Part shown: one piece after another, positions 19,762 to 30,320 of the stretch
How positions within the stretch are numbered: position 1 is the stretch's first letter
Layout of the letters: each line of letters starts with the position of its first letter
From: Capronia americana
Lineage: Eukaryota > Ascomycota > Eurotiomycetes > Chaetothyriales > Herpotrichiellaceae
Direction: 5' to 3'
NCBI GenBank assembly: GCA_016110215.1
Contig: JADWQD010000006.1
Coordinates: 1,798,001 to 1,862,000 of the forward strand
DNA: 64,000 bases
Translations under genes and position numbers: made by a program
Notes under the pieces: generated by a model
What the model was told of the DNA's origin: nothing
Databases searched by the model: none
Seen by the model: the letters and a program-made list of their open reading frames with translations, nothing else

Positions 19762-22700
19762 TGCGCAGGAGAGTGTCGCGAAGCAGTTGAAGTAAATCTG
19801 TCTGCAAGGACCAATGGGCGGAAGGGCACTGTCCAAGTAGAGCTCGTGGGCAACAGGCGGATCTGCCTTGGTTGATGGGTTGAAGTTGGACACTCGAATG
19901 TAGACCAGACAGTAAAGAGTAACCGCCACGTTCAAGTCCGATTCTTTGACGAGCTACTATCCTTCTGACTGCAGTTGTTGCTTGTTTAATCCACTCAACA
20001 CCAGGCACTCTCTCCCACCATCTAATAATGTGAGGTACTATACTGTAGTATACTAAGTTGAGTACCCTATTCCCTTCCAAATGCGACTGTCGTGAAGCAT
20101 TCATCCGGCGCCCGCCCGCCAACCCCACATGCATCCTACAACGGAGAGTTTGCCAGCGAGGGGAAATTGGTGCTCGGGCAAACTCAAGCCGAGCTGACAT
20201 TCTCTCAAACAGTGTTAGAGCCACTGTACGAGTACTGTATACTGTGTATGTAAAACCCAGACACCGAGCAAACATTCCTGTTCGACAGCGTTCGACCGCG
20301 TGAATGTATGGCCTGCGTGTAGGATCGCGACTACGTACATGTTTCTGTCAACTTATCCTACCCTGACTTGACGTTTGAAGGTCAAGGTCAACCGTGTGGG
20401 TTTGAACAAGCGATTGCGAATCCCGATGTTGATTCTGTAGAACTCCGACGGACGACTCTATCGTGGTCGAATACTTAGTCTAGGTGGGACAGGGTGGTCC
20501 GGTCTGTCCTGATGATCTGATGGTGTCGTGTCACTTTGTTTTCTATCCATGCCTGTTGGTCAACGGGAGGTCAACCCACGTTTTCCATACTTCATGCCAG
20601 GTTTTCGAATAGGTCCAGCTGTGCACGCAACATCCCATTGTGTCTGCGCTGGTGGTATCATACCAGCCCCTTACTGAGCGTCAGTGACTGTCTATCAATA
20701 CACTTATCTGGTCGGCGCTCAATGCATGAACTCGGAGTTCCACTCAAGCGAGAGGGTTCTGGTCTGCTCACGCGGGAACCGGCATTGAACAAGAACAATC
20801 CTGCGCTTGCAATAGAGCAAGTGCTGGAGAGATAGAGGGATGGGGATATCATCTTCGTGCAGAACCACGCCAGAAAAGAAACACCCCCAGAGATGGAGAG
20901 GTATAGGGTATCGGATTCTTGTGCGGTGAATCGTCGCATCTCGCGGATCGAAGTGCGTTGAGGTAGACCTTTCGAAAGTAGCCATCTCTTTCATTGAGGA
21001 TGACCCCGAGCTTGGAAATTGGCTCAGCTCGACGCCTCTCAGCTACGCAGCTACGCAGCTAGCTAGGATAGATTGTGTAATGCGAAGAATCGGCATCCAT
21101 CTCGTAGCCTGCCTCGGTGGTTTTTGAAACACCGCTTCGAAAGACCAGAAATCGGAACCCGGACTTCGAGACGAAGGGGGAAGGTGCAAGAAAGGAGAAG
21201 CGCGTCGCTATATTCGGCATTTGTCTGCCAAATGCAGATACAGATCCGAGCCCAAGTGTTCCAAGTGTTTCAAGTGAGCGCTCTGACGCTGCAGAAACAG
21301 GTTCAGATACAGTACAGTACCCGGTGTGTACGTGGAGCTTTCTCACGCGCACATTCGCCGGACAGCGCCCAGGCGAACCATTACAAAGATTGCAGACAAA
21401 GAGTTGCAGAGCGGAGATGCAGAGCGGATGTAGTTGCCGATTATACAAAGAGGCACGATTGAATGAGTTACCTGTACTCCGTAGCTTTACGCCATGTTTG
21501 CGCCAAACACGTGGGCGTCGAAACCGACCTTGACATCGAAAAGGCAACCACTCTTTCCAGACTTAGTGTCTATACTACGAGCTTATGTACTTACCTCCGT
21601 AATAGACATTCCCAACGGTTCTTGAATGGCTGTCGCAGCTATGGATGTGCTCTTCTTCTTCTCGTTGTTGACCTTGGCTCGTTGTGAGTCTCGATTGCGG
21701 GTTCTGCCCACGATTACGAACTAAGTACTCGACGTTGAAGTGGCTCGGGTGGCTTGTGTGTGAGATTGAGCTTCGACTGCGGGCCTCAGGATCGATGCTG
21801 GGTTGTGCTATGGTGTGCTGCAGTATCCCTACGCAGTCGCTTGAGACTCGAACCATCCTTCGAAGGAAGTTGTACTTTTGGCGAGTCACGAGTCAGGAGC
21901 CAGGATCAAAGTACACTACGCATTGTAGAGCGGGCAAGCTGGTATATACTCTTAGCGGCGGTGACCAATCAATCAAGCGAGCGGGCACAAGAGACGAGAT
22001 GAAGAGACGAGGTGACGAGTAAGTCCTACTCGTGGGATTCCGCCATGCCATGCCATGGCTCTTGCGCAAGCGGATGACAAAAGCCCCGAACGGGCTCCTT
22101 CACCTCGCTCTCACCTCCCATCCACCCAATTCGCATTCAGCCCGCAGTCGATTGTGTACAGCACCAATCCCAGATCAGATCTGATTTCCATCCCCGCGAG
22201 CACACACACACGCACACATCCATACTGCAATAGTAATCTCCTTGCTACGCCTTCGGCCGTCAGCTCTGCACGTATCGAGAGACCTCCTGACTCGATCGTC
22301 GCCCGTCGTCTGTCGCTGCGAAAGCCCCGCGAACCGGGAAGCAGCGCAACGCAACGCACTGCAAGCAGCTCAACACAGCGCACGCGACGCTTGTTGCTGA
22401 CCTGGGGTGCAAGCGTGCGAGCGTGCTAACCTACTCCTGTGCAGTGCTCGAGCCCTCGTATTCGACATAACTCTACATGGCGATCGCCGGCGCCGGGAGG
22501 CTCGCCTGGCCGGCCGAAATCCTATCTCGCTCGCTGATGCTCATGCTCGTGCTCGTGCTCGTGCTTGTGCTCATGTCCACGCCTGGCCCCGAAGTTTGCT
22601 CTGGGATATCCAAGACCGCCACAGCCACATTCGCTGCAGATGCCCTGGGTGGGAGAAGGATGGGGAACAAAGTATGCCCCCAGCAGCCGAGGGATCTAGC

Positions 22701-24574
22701 CTGGGAACATTCCAGTACATACAGCGGTGCAAGGTACCCGGAATCCTGCTGTTCCTCGTTCCTTTCAACTCGACCGGTGGGTCGCCAACCAGAGCCAGCC
22801 CTGTTGGGATTTGCGGCTGAAGAGATGCCCTCTGTGGCTGACCCAAGTAACTAGTTCATTAGTAGCAGAGTTTGGCTTCACCGTGGTACGTATCTTAAGT
22901 TATCCATTCCGGCCCCCATCCCAGACCCTCCCCATCCTGGCCTGGTTCCCTGGCGGCTGGATTGGGAAAAGGCCGGAGCGACCTTTCCTCGCGACTTTTG
23001 TCGCTTCGGCTGTGACTGAATCCGTGACGTCTCCCCTACCGGCGCGAATCTTACTCTATCTCGGGACTTAGTCTGAGTAGCTTCGCTCCCAAGGATTGAC
23101 CGACAGTCAGCAGTAGTACCGTCCGAGATAATGCCTCACTGCATTGTTCCCTTTCCCGAGACCGCTACGTGACGACGTCGGTGGGCGATACCATGACGCT
23201 CTGCAGGGCTCGGGGCAGCGTGACTGCCGTGCGGGTCGGCCTGCTGAACCCCGCCGTTTTCGATTCGCGTCTCCGAAATCCACGATGCGACGTCAACGAG
23301 TATGGTTGTTGTTCGTTTGTGCGTCAAATGTGCGTCATTGTCATCGCCATTGCGTGTTCATGATGTGCGTGACCGAGAAGGCATCACAGATCCGTCTCCT
23401 CCCCCTGGTGCCCCTGGTGCAGCACCCCTCCAAGGAGAGCTTATGTGGTCCACTCCGGGGATTCGACATCATGGCCCGCCGCCTGCGGTTTTTTGTCATC
23501 GTGGCCTCTGTGACAAAGACAGCAGAGCTAGGGAATCAAAAATTCCAAACAAACCGGAAAAGGGTTCGTGGCTCAGGCCGAGACATTCCAGAGCAGACCC
23601 CCAACGGCGGTAGCCTTGCTGCCTACCCCAGCACCGGCCACGATGCCACAAATATCTAAAAGTAAAGTTCGATGTGTGGGTTTCTGGTTGCCTGATATTG
23701 TTCGCCTGTTTAGGCAGACGGGGCCAAGACGTCCAGTACATCGCTCTGTGCTACTATCCCCGGCGCTCCGATCAATAATGCGCGAACAGCAGAGTAATAC
23801 ATATATCGACGAATGACTCAACCCCAAAATACGCCCAGTTGACGTCCCACGTCGTATACCCGATCCTCGTAGTAATCAATGCCGCTACGCCATGCAATCT
23901 TTCCTAATGCTCTGCATATCGGAGTCCCAACGCCATCCAAGGAGAGTACCCGGAAATAGTGCGCTCGTTTCCTGCGCACCCGGGTGAGACGTGCATCATC
24001 AGGAAGCGCCTGCGCCTCCTCGCCGATGCGGTCCGATCCTGATTCCCTTGCCAGAGTCGAGTTTAGTCGACTTCGTGTTCGTGACCACGGTAAAAAAGAG
24101 TGTCGTGTGACGTACGTCGATCGTTGGTAGCGCCGCAGTCGTGACTTCAGTCGTGGACCCTGCGCTGAAGCCGGAGTTTGCGCCGTGCAGAGTTCCGTCA
24201 AACTGCGAACGTCGAGCATTTTTCATGCTTGCGGAGTCCACCCCCGGCTCAAGGTCCAAGAAAGGAATGTTTGATGTCCATGGCTGCGGCGTAAGGTGGG
24301 CGTGGCAGGGCACCGAACCATTAGTAGAATTCAGACACGGTGAGATATCAACCGCGCCTTGCTAGAGATATTGTCCATACAAACATGGGCGTCATCTTGG
24401 TCGACCTGCGATCGATATAGAACGAGGGGCAGGGTGGTCCCAGCCGATTTCTGCGAGATTGAGCGGAGAACAAACAAGGCATCACTCAAGTTTCGAGTCT
24501 CCCTGTTCAGTACACCCTCCGTAGAGTGTTGCCATTGCCGTGGCGAGTAGATCCAAAGCGAACAGCAAATGCCT
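19762..24574. other. 4.8-kb gene-poor stretch
   Basis: Both strands and all frames hold only short, compositionally random open frames. I found no domain, transposase, reverse transcriptase or repeat-element signature. It holds the LRA1 promoter (one CCAGACAG site at 19905-19912) and a short GCTCGT-type repeat near 22537. It could contain unannotated non-coding RNA or badly decayed genes that I cannot identify. Confidence 0.45.
22537..22574 (+). repeat. imperfect (GCTCGT)n hexamer repeat
   Basis: About six copies of a GCTCAT/GCTCGT/GCTTGT unit in tandem within the gene-poor stretch. It encodes a meaningless Leu-Val run in one frame and is not part of a supported gene. Confidence 0.7.
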
Positions 24575-24826
24575 TCACCGTCGCGTAGAGCCGCCACTGG
24601 AATAGCCAGAGTCGTGCCATGGGCGGCCTCCGGAAGGCTTTGAATCTGACGACGAGGAATGATCTGTATTTCGCTTTCCAGAGTGGGTTGGACAGGCGAA
24701 TCCGACCAGAACTGTCTTCTCGGTGGTAGAATGGCCTCGTTGACCATATCGTTGACAGGGGTCGACTGAATGCTTGTGATATAGACAGCGGCACACCGCA
24801 TATCGTTCCACGATCTGATAGCACAT
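24575..24826 (-). CDS. small Cys/His-rich protein of the fungal MCYQ type
   Basis: 83 residues from the Met at 24826. Starts MCYQIVERYAVCRCLYHKHS and has a regular set of Cys and His residues: C-x-C, H-x-H, then C (DPCQRYGQRGH) and ACPTHS, suggestive of a small metal-binding fold. The tail is Ser/Gly-rich (DSGYSSGGSTRR). From memory, proteins beginning MCYQ(I/V)VERY..C.C with the GH...VLVG(Y/F)C..HS ending recur across Pezizomycotina as uncharacterised proteins, so I treat this as a real gene. No function is known to me. No signal peptide or membrane segment. It is the only gene I can support in the 7 kb between LRA1 and the Zn2Cys6 regulator. Confidence 0.65.
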   Translation of the reverse strand: MCYQIVERYAVCRCLYHKHSVDPCQRYGQRGHSTTEKTVLVGFACPTHSGKRNTDHSSSSDSKPSGGRPWHDSGYSSGGSTRR

Positions 24827-26818
24827 GTTTGCTTTGTTTCTGAATAGTCGAGTTGGGATTTGAGGCGGCTCGGTAATGGAAGCAACAACAGAGATCAATG
24901 CTTGCGAAAAAGACTTGCTTGAGAGAAAAGAAGACCGAATATGCACGAGACAACTGAACACACAATGGTGGATTAAGCCAGGCACCTGGTGCTTTGTAGT
25001 CTTATATCGTGGAAGTCGTGGCTGTAGCCTTAGGAAGGAACCAATCAGTCAACCTGATCCGGTTAGGCAGGTTCGAAGGGGAGGCTGCGACTCATGGAGT
25101 CAGTGTCGAGGGCCAACTTTGTCCAATGGCATAGCAAAGGAGGGCAATCTCCAAAAGACGGGAAGCATTGTGGTGATCGGGACAAAGATTGAGCAGATGG
25201 TGCATAGTCGTCGGAAGAGCAAAGCCCCCGGTCTGCCACGTTTTGGGACCAGGAGCAGCGCCAATGGCGTGGCCGGGATGAAGATGTCGACCGAATAAGA
25301 AGCCGGCCTGATGGAGGACTAAGCCTAGTCGGCCGGAGCATAAGGCGAGTTTCGACGTGAATGCACACGATGGAGCGGAATGGGAAGGGAGTGGGAAGGG
25401 AATGGCGTTCTTGCGAAGGAGGGGACCAGGGAATGAATTGTTGGGTCCGAAACGTGGTGGGTTGATCGACCACAGCGCGAAATGGGATGCAGGAAGCAGC
25501 AATTATCCGCTGCCCAGAGCGGGACTCACGTCGTCACCTACCATGAAGTTAGTAAAGACGGTCCGCGGCAGGTTGCGATTCGATGCGGCATCTGGAGTAA
25601 TGGATGGTCTGAGGCTGAAAAGGCTTGCACACATTGGGAGTAGGCCGGGCGGTGCTGAGAGGTTCGCGAACACAAGAACGAGGGACTAGGAGCCTGAAGC
25701 TCCAATGCGAGAGAAGAGGCCCTGGACCTCGGGACACTAGGAAGCAAGCCGATGGATGATGCAGTCAGTCATGGGAGGCAGTCGGTGGAAACAAAAGGGC
25801 CAAGTACCTCTGCAGCAGTTCGACAAGCGAATGCGCCGCACGCGGTATTTCGCCACATGGCCAGACAAGGTCAGCATTCGCAGTGAGAGTGTTGTGCGAG
25901 ACAGGCGAATGAGAGGAGAAGAAGGACAGAGAATAGCACGAGCAAGACCAAAAATGATGACGGGAGTCGTCGGTCATGTGAGCGCACCTGACCTCGGTAT
26001 AGAAACCGCCCGTCAACCAAATCGCTGGCGACGAGAGTAACTGGACGCGGCAGGGCTGGAGGCCGCACCCAGGCACCTAGGCATCCAGGCGCAGGGGGGA
26101 GTGACGGAAACACATCCGGGGGCAGCGAGCCACCGTTCACCTCGGCAATCGCTGGCGAGGCGAAAGAAACTGTCATCTTCCATCATCTCACTCCCACTTC
26201 ACCTGAGAATCACGTCCCCATGAGATATCGTTCACCCCCCCGCCTTCTCGCCTCGTTGGTCCGCTCGTAATCTGACAAGTTCGGCGAGGAACTCGTCCAG
26301 AAACCCAATGTTGGAAAAGGTTGTTGCACAGTCACGCTACGTCGCAGGCTGGACTTCCCACGGTCTTGGAGCTGGCCTGATCAGCCTATCCCCTTCTGAG
26401 TCTCCAGCGCCCCCCCAATTGGGTATCGGCTAAGGCTGACTCGGGCTCTCCTTACAAAAATACTAACGACCGGGTCACGTTCTTCCCCTCGTCGCTGACA
26501 CTATCAGAATTGTCACGGCACCACGGGCACCAACGGTACGTGGTCTCCCCAGTTCAGACAGAGTACGTCGTTCACCGGATGATCTGAGGTTCCCTAGCCT
26601 ACGCACCCGAATGGTTGCTGAATTTTGCCTCCATCAGCCCTGGCTCTGGCATTGCGGCCATATTCCAGATACTGTAATCCCTATGACCGACCTCGACCAA
26701 TCTCCTTCTGTTGCACTCGGATCCCGATAGAGCCGTTGATAACGCCTCGTTCCGCCACTTGATCTGGAAGTTTCAGACAGATACCAGCACCTGTTCGCCT
26801 CCCCGCCAGACCTTGGCC
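24827..26818. other. 2-kb stretch without a supported gene
   Basis: Promoter of the small Cys/His-rich gene and 3' flank of the Zn2Cys6 regulator. Open frames such as 25871-26176 (minus) contain a hydrophobic run but no other protein-like features. Confidence 0.4.
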
Positions 26819-29542
26819 CTAGTTTGTATGGTAAAGCCAATCAGCTTCGGGATTTGGCACTGCAAAATTCGGGATCATAGCGGCGTTCATGGCTGCGAGA
26901 TCCGGAGGGGCGGCTTGGCCCATGGGCTGCGCCGTTCCATTTTCCACTCCTTCCTGGGTCATTGGTATGCGTGGAAAGTTGAAAAGATCAAAGACGTCAA
27001 GATACTCCCTACTCGGTCGTTAGCACTCCAGGCTGCAACGAAGGCCCCGGCACGATGGCACCAGGATTCTGGGAAAAGACTCACAGCTCATTGGGGGCGG
27101 GAGTGTTCGCACGTGTCGGGTGGTATGATTTGACTGCCGCAGCATGCGGCTGGCGGGATATTAGAAAGTCAAGATCGTAGGCACATCTGTTTCATGAACT
27201 TAGTCGGCAACCAATCACGGCCGAGAACAGTCTTACCGGCGCATGTCGGCGAGGATTTTCACCGTCGACGGAGTCACTCTCTCCCCCGTCACCCCGCTTG
27301 CCCGGTGCGACTGTCGATACTCTCCCAGCACCCGGCTCAGAATCTCGCTGTACCGTTTGGCAACCAGCCAGTTTTCGCCCATCTCGGAAAGGGCCGTGAC
27401 GAAGAAGTCAATGTCGGGATCCACCTCGTGATCCATGGTCGACCCGTGAACGAGCATAACACGAGCGCCCACCTGTGAATAATCATCAGCCCGATAACGC
27501 AAGGTCGTTCAAGAACGAGGCACCTTACCCAAATTGAAAAGGCGAAAGGGGGCCCAACTTTGTCGAGGAGGCCACTGAGCTTAACGAAACGACAGAGCTT
27601 ACGCAAGTTCTCGACTGCGGACAGACACCTCTGCATGGCGCTGTAGGATGAGCAGAAGATGGGCGAAGTCTGGCTGGGGTACGCCGCCGACGAGTTTAAG
27701 CGAATGACGGTCAAGCAGTACGCGGCATGCAGCATGATCCAGCCACAGTTTGTATTTTTAGTCGGCACGTTTGATTTGAGAAGCCGGGTGATGTTGGCAA
27801 AGTCATCAGGCAGACTGAAGTGCCATGCATTCAGATCGCTGTCGAGCGCACGGTATGAGCCTTGCCACTGCTCGACGTCCGGCAACGACCCAATGTCGAC
27901 CGACCGCTTCAGGAACTGGTGGATCCGCCCCAGAATAGCCATGAGTTCGCAGTGATACGAGAAGTAGCCATGGGTGTCGCCGACCGCCATCCCTGTGGCA
28001 TAACGAGGGTGTTCTGGAGGCCGAAACCATCTCGTCTCGACAGGCTTGTTTGCCGCAAATAGGTCGTCTCGGCAAGGCAGACGACGGTCAACCTCTTTCT
28101 CATCGAGGGCGAATTCAAAGGCGGTGGCAATGGTGGCGTATCGATCCAGCAAGTAAACGGCCCAGAACAGCCTGCGTCGTTCTTCGTCTTCAATCCAAGA
28201 CTTTGGTTCGGGCAGGACAGAAGCTCTGAGCGTTGCGATTGAAGGATACATAGGCGAGGCCAGCGTTGAGCCTGACTCGACGGCCAATCCGAGTTGTACC
28301 ATACTTCTGCTAATGAGGGCGAGCAGGTTCCAGGCTGGCGGGCCATTCGTTGTTCCCGTCACATCCAACGCCAGGATGACAAGTGCCTGCAAAGCTCGAA
28401 CATTTGAATTCTCCAAGCCGAATAGTTGGACCCGTTGTTTGGAGGTGTCATGATAGTGCTGGCGACCTTCGGGAGTCAGTCGAGGATCCTGCGAGAAGCG
28501 CAAGGTTGTGGCTACAATCGCATGCAGGAGCACCCTGTCGGCTTCATCAAGCGTCGACGCCCCAAACAGGGTGTCAAGTGTGGTCTTCCGGTCTAACAAA
28601 GGCAGCCATATATTAATGTGTTTAAAATAAAGGTCGACCAGGGAATAGAGAAGGTCGTATGGAGGCAGCATGGCGGAATACTCATTGAATACCTGAGTCG
28701 CCGGATAGCCAGTGGTAGAATGAGGAGAGGTGAGTGCCGCATGTGAATGAGAGGAGGGTGTATAGTGGCTTGGTTGAGCCATTTGCTGGTCCGCAACAGC
28801 CTGCTGATACTGCAAAGATCCATGCCGGGAGGCTACTGGACGCAGACTAGGGTCGATGATTTGTTGAAGCTCGCCTGGTACACTGATACCTTGAGCGTCG
28901 TAGGAGCCCCTCGGCCTTGCAGTCTCTGGTACAATGCCTTGTAAAGTGGCTCTGTTGCTGGCACTCGCCGTCACCCCAGAAATGGAGCATGCGTCCGCGA
29001 GGTGGGCCGCCAGCTGGCGACCCTGTTCATCCAGCAAAGCCTCGAGCCGGTCAAGTCTGCCTTCGAGCTCCCTCCCGTAGCCGGCCCGCAGGCCAGGCTT
29101 CTTGCGCTCTCTGTACTCACACGGATGGTCATTGCGAGAGCACCAGCCGCAAGCGGGCTGCTGGCGATCGCATTTCACCTGAAGCGCATTCCTCAGCTAC
29201 TTCAAGCCTAGGCTTGGCGCAGAAGCTAACTCACCTTTCTTTGCTTACAGGCTTCACAGCTATCAGGCTCCGGCATTAGTGAGCAAGCGCATCGTCATGA
29301 ATAAGGGGATAAGAGTCGGGAGAAAGTGCGTATCAAGATGGAGCCAGGACGTACGTGACATTCATGGGCCTGGAGAACCTTTTGCGCTTCCTACTAAGGG
29401 AGCCATCGAGGTCGTCGTCCCCGCCAGAGTCATCTTCTGATGGCGAATTGGAGGATGGCGCCAGATTGGTTGACGCGCCATTGGCCTGGCCATCGTTTCC
29501 CGCATGATGGTCGTAGAGCCCAAGCTTTGACGCGTTCATCAT
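26819..29542 (-). CDS. Zn2Cys6 transcription factor with fungal-specific TF domain; candidate rhamnose-pathway regulator
   Basis: Six-exon model, 796 residues: 29355-29542, 29235-29259, 27529-29178, 27237-27472, 27085-27186, 26819-27008. A Zn2Cys6 cluster with standard spacing (Cys64, 67, 74, 81, 84, 91) is split over three exons, the middle one only 25 nt. It is followed by a basic linker (RERKKPGLRAGYG) and a coiled coil. The central fungal-specific TF domain includes LVDLYFKHINIWLPLLDR, RRRLFWAVYLLDRYAT and SLPDDF. The C-terminal exons restore LADMRRCAYDLDFLISR and EYLDVFDLFNFP, and the protein ends PNPEADWLYHTN. Such factors often control linked catabolic genes. This one is divergent from LRA3 across 778 bp, so control of the LRA genes is a reasonable inference; I cannot say whether it is the RhaR orthologue. 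Confidence 0.85.
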
Positions 29543-30320
29543 GATCGGTGACTGCGTTGTTCGGCACACACTCCCATCGAGGGCTATAGCATTGCGCCGT
29601 AGTCCGAGCAGTCGGTTGAGAAGAGGCCGAGGGATGGCGAAATGAGAAGCAAAAACAAAAGGAAAAACCTGGGGAAGGAGAATCTGCGGCACCACACGGC
29701 ATCAGCTTGTCACCCCACCGCCCACCATTTCCCGTTAAGCGACGCGGGCCCCGTCTGACAGCCAATAGTTAGGCGTCCAGACAGTCCAGAACACCCCCAG
29801 ACACGCCAGAACACCCAGAATCTGCCCGCCCGGGGTTTATTGGGGTTGACAGACAGCCCATTTCGCAGGCACATGCGAGAGGTGGCAACCTCCCCCTCCT
29901 CTCCTGCCTCTTCTTCCCTTCATCTTCCATTCTGCAGACTCCCGCTACCCCGCGACAGCCTGGCTAAAGGGGAGAACCACGTTCAGAGGCCCTCGCTGAT
30001 CGCTCGCTTGTCTTGAACTACTTGGCATGTCCTCATCGATCGTTTAGAGGCTAAATGTGAGCGCAGGACATCATTGCTCCGAGCCCGGTGGCAGCTGTGC
30101 CGACGAGCGAAACCCACTTGTCGAATCTTTCGCGACTCCTCTCTTATTTGTGCACTGCGACCCCTCCAGACAATCATGGCGCAGTCCGTTTCCTGTGTCC
30201 TGTATTTGTGCCCTGCACTACTTCCCTCAAGTGTGCTCCTCCTGTTTCCGCACCATCGACCGCCCTAGCCGCACGCACACCCAACTCGAACTGCGGCGAG
30301 AACGAGGATTGAGCTTCACC
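29543..30320. promoter_or_regulatory. shared divergent promoter of the Zn2Cys6 regulator and LRA3
   Basis: 778 bp between the two starts. It contains the CCAGA repeat array at 29777-29822, one more CCAGACA (30166-30172), and CT-rich stretches near 29890-29935. Confidence 0.55.
29777..29822 (+). promoter_or_regulatory. array of five CCAGA-type repeats, candidate operator
   Basis: CCAGACA at 29777, CCAGAAC at 29786, CCAGACA at 29797, CCAGAAC at 29806 and CCAGAAT at 29815, with start-to-start steps of 9, 11, 9 and 9 bp. Within it CCAGAACACCC is repeated exactly at 29786-29796 and 29806-29816. The array lies about 235 bp above the regulator start and 500 bp above LRA3. Clustered short direct repeats fit binding of one or more regulators; which protein binds is unknown. 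Confidence 0.45.

Noticed and set aside
25871..26176. Minus-strand frame with a hydrophobic run (SSFLVLLVLFSVLLLLSFACL)
   Set aside because: It is a single Leu/Val-rich run from CT-rich DNA with no signal-peptide context at the N-terminus or further protein features.
17488..30172. CCAGACA as a pathway-wide operator
   Set aside because: The heptamer or its complement also appears in unrelated places (for example within SURF1 near 10134 and near 47470, 53525 and 59725), about as often as chance predicts. Only the tandem array is kept as a finding.
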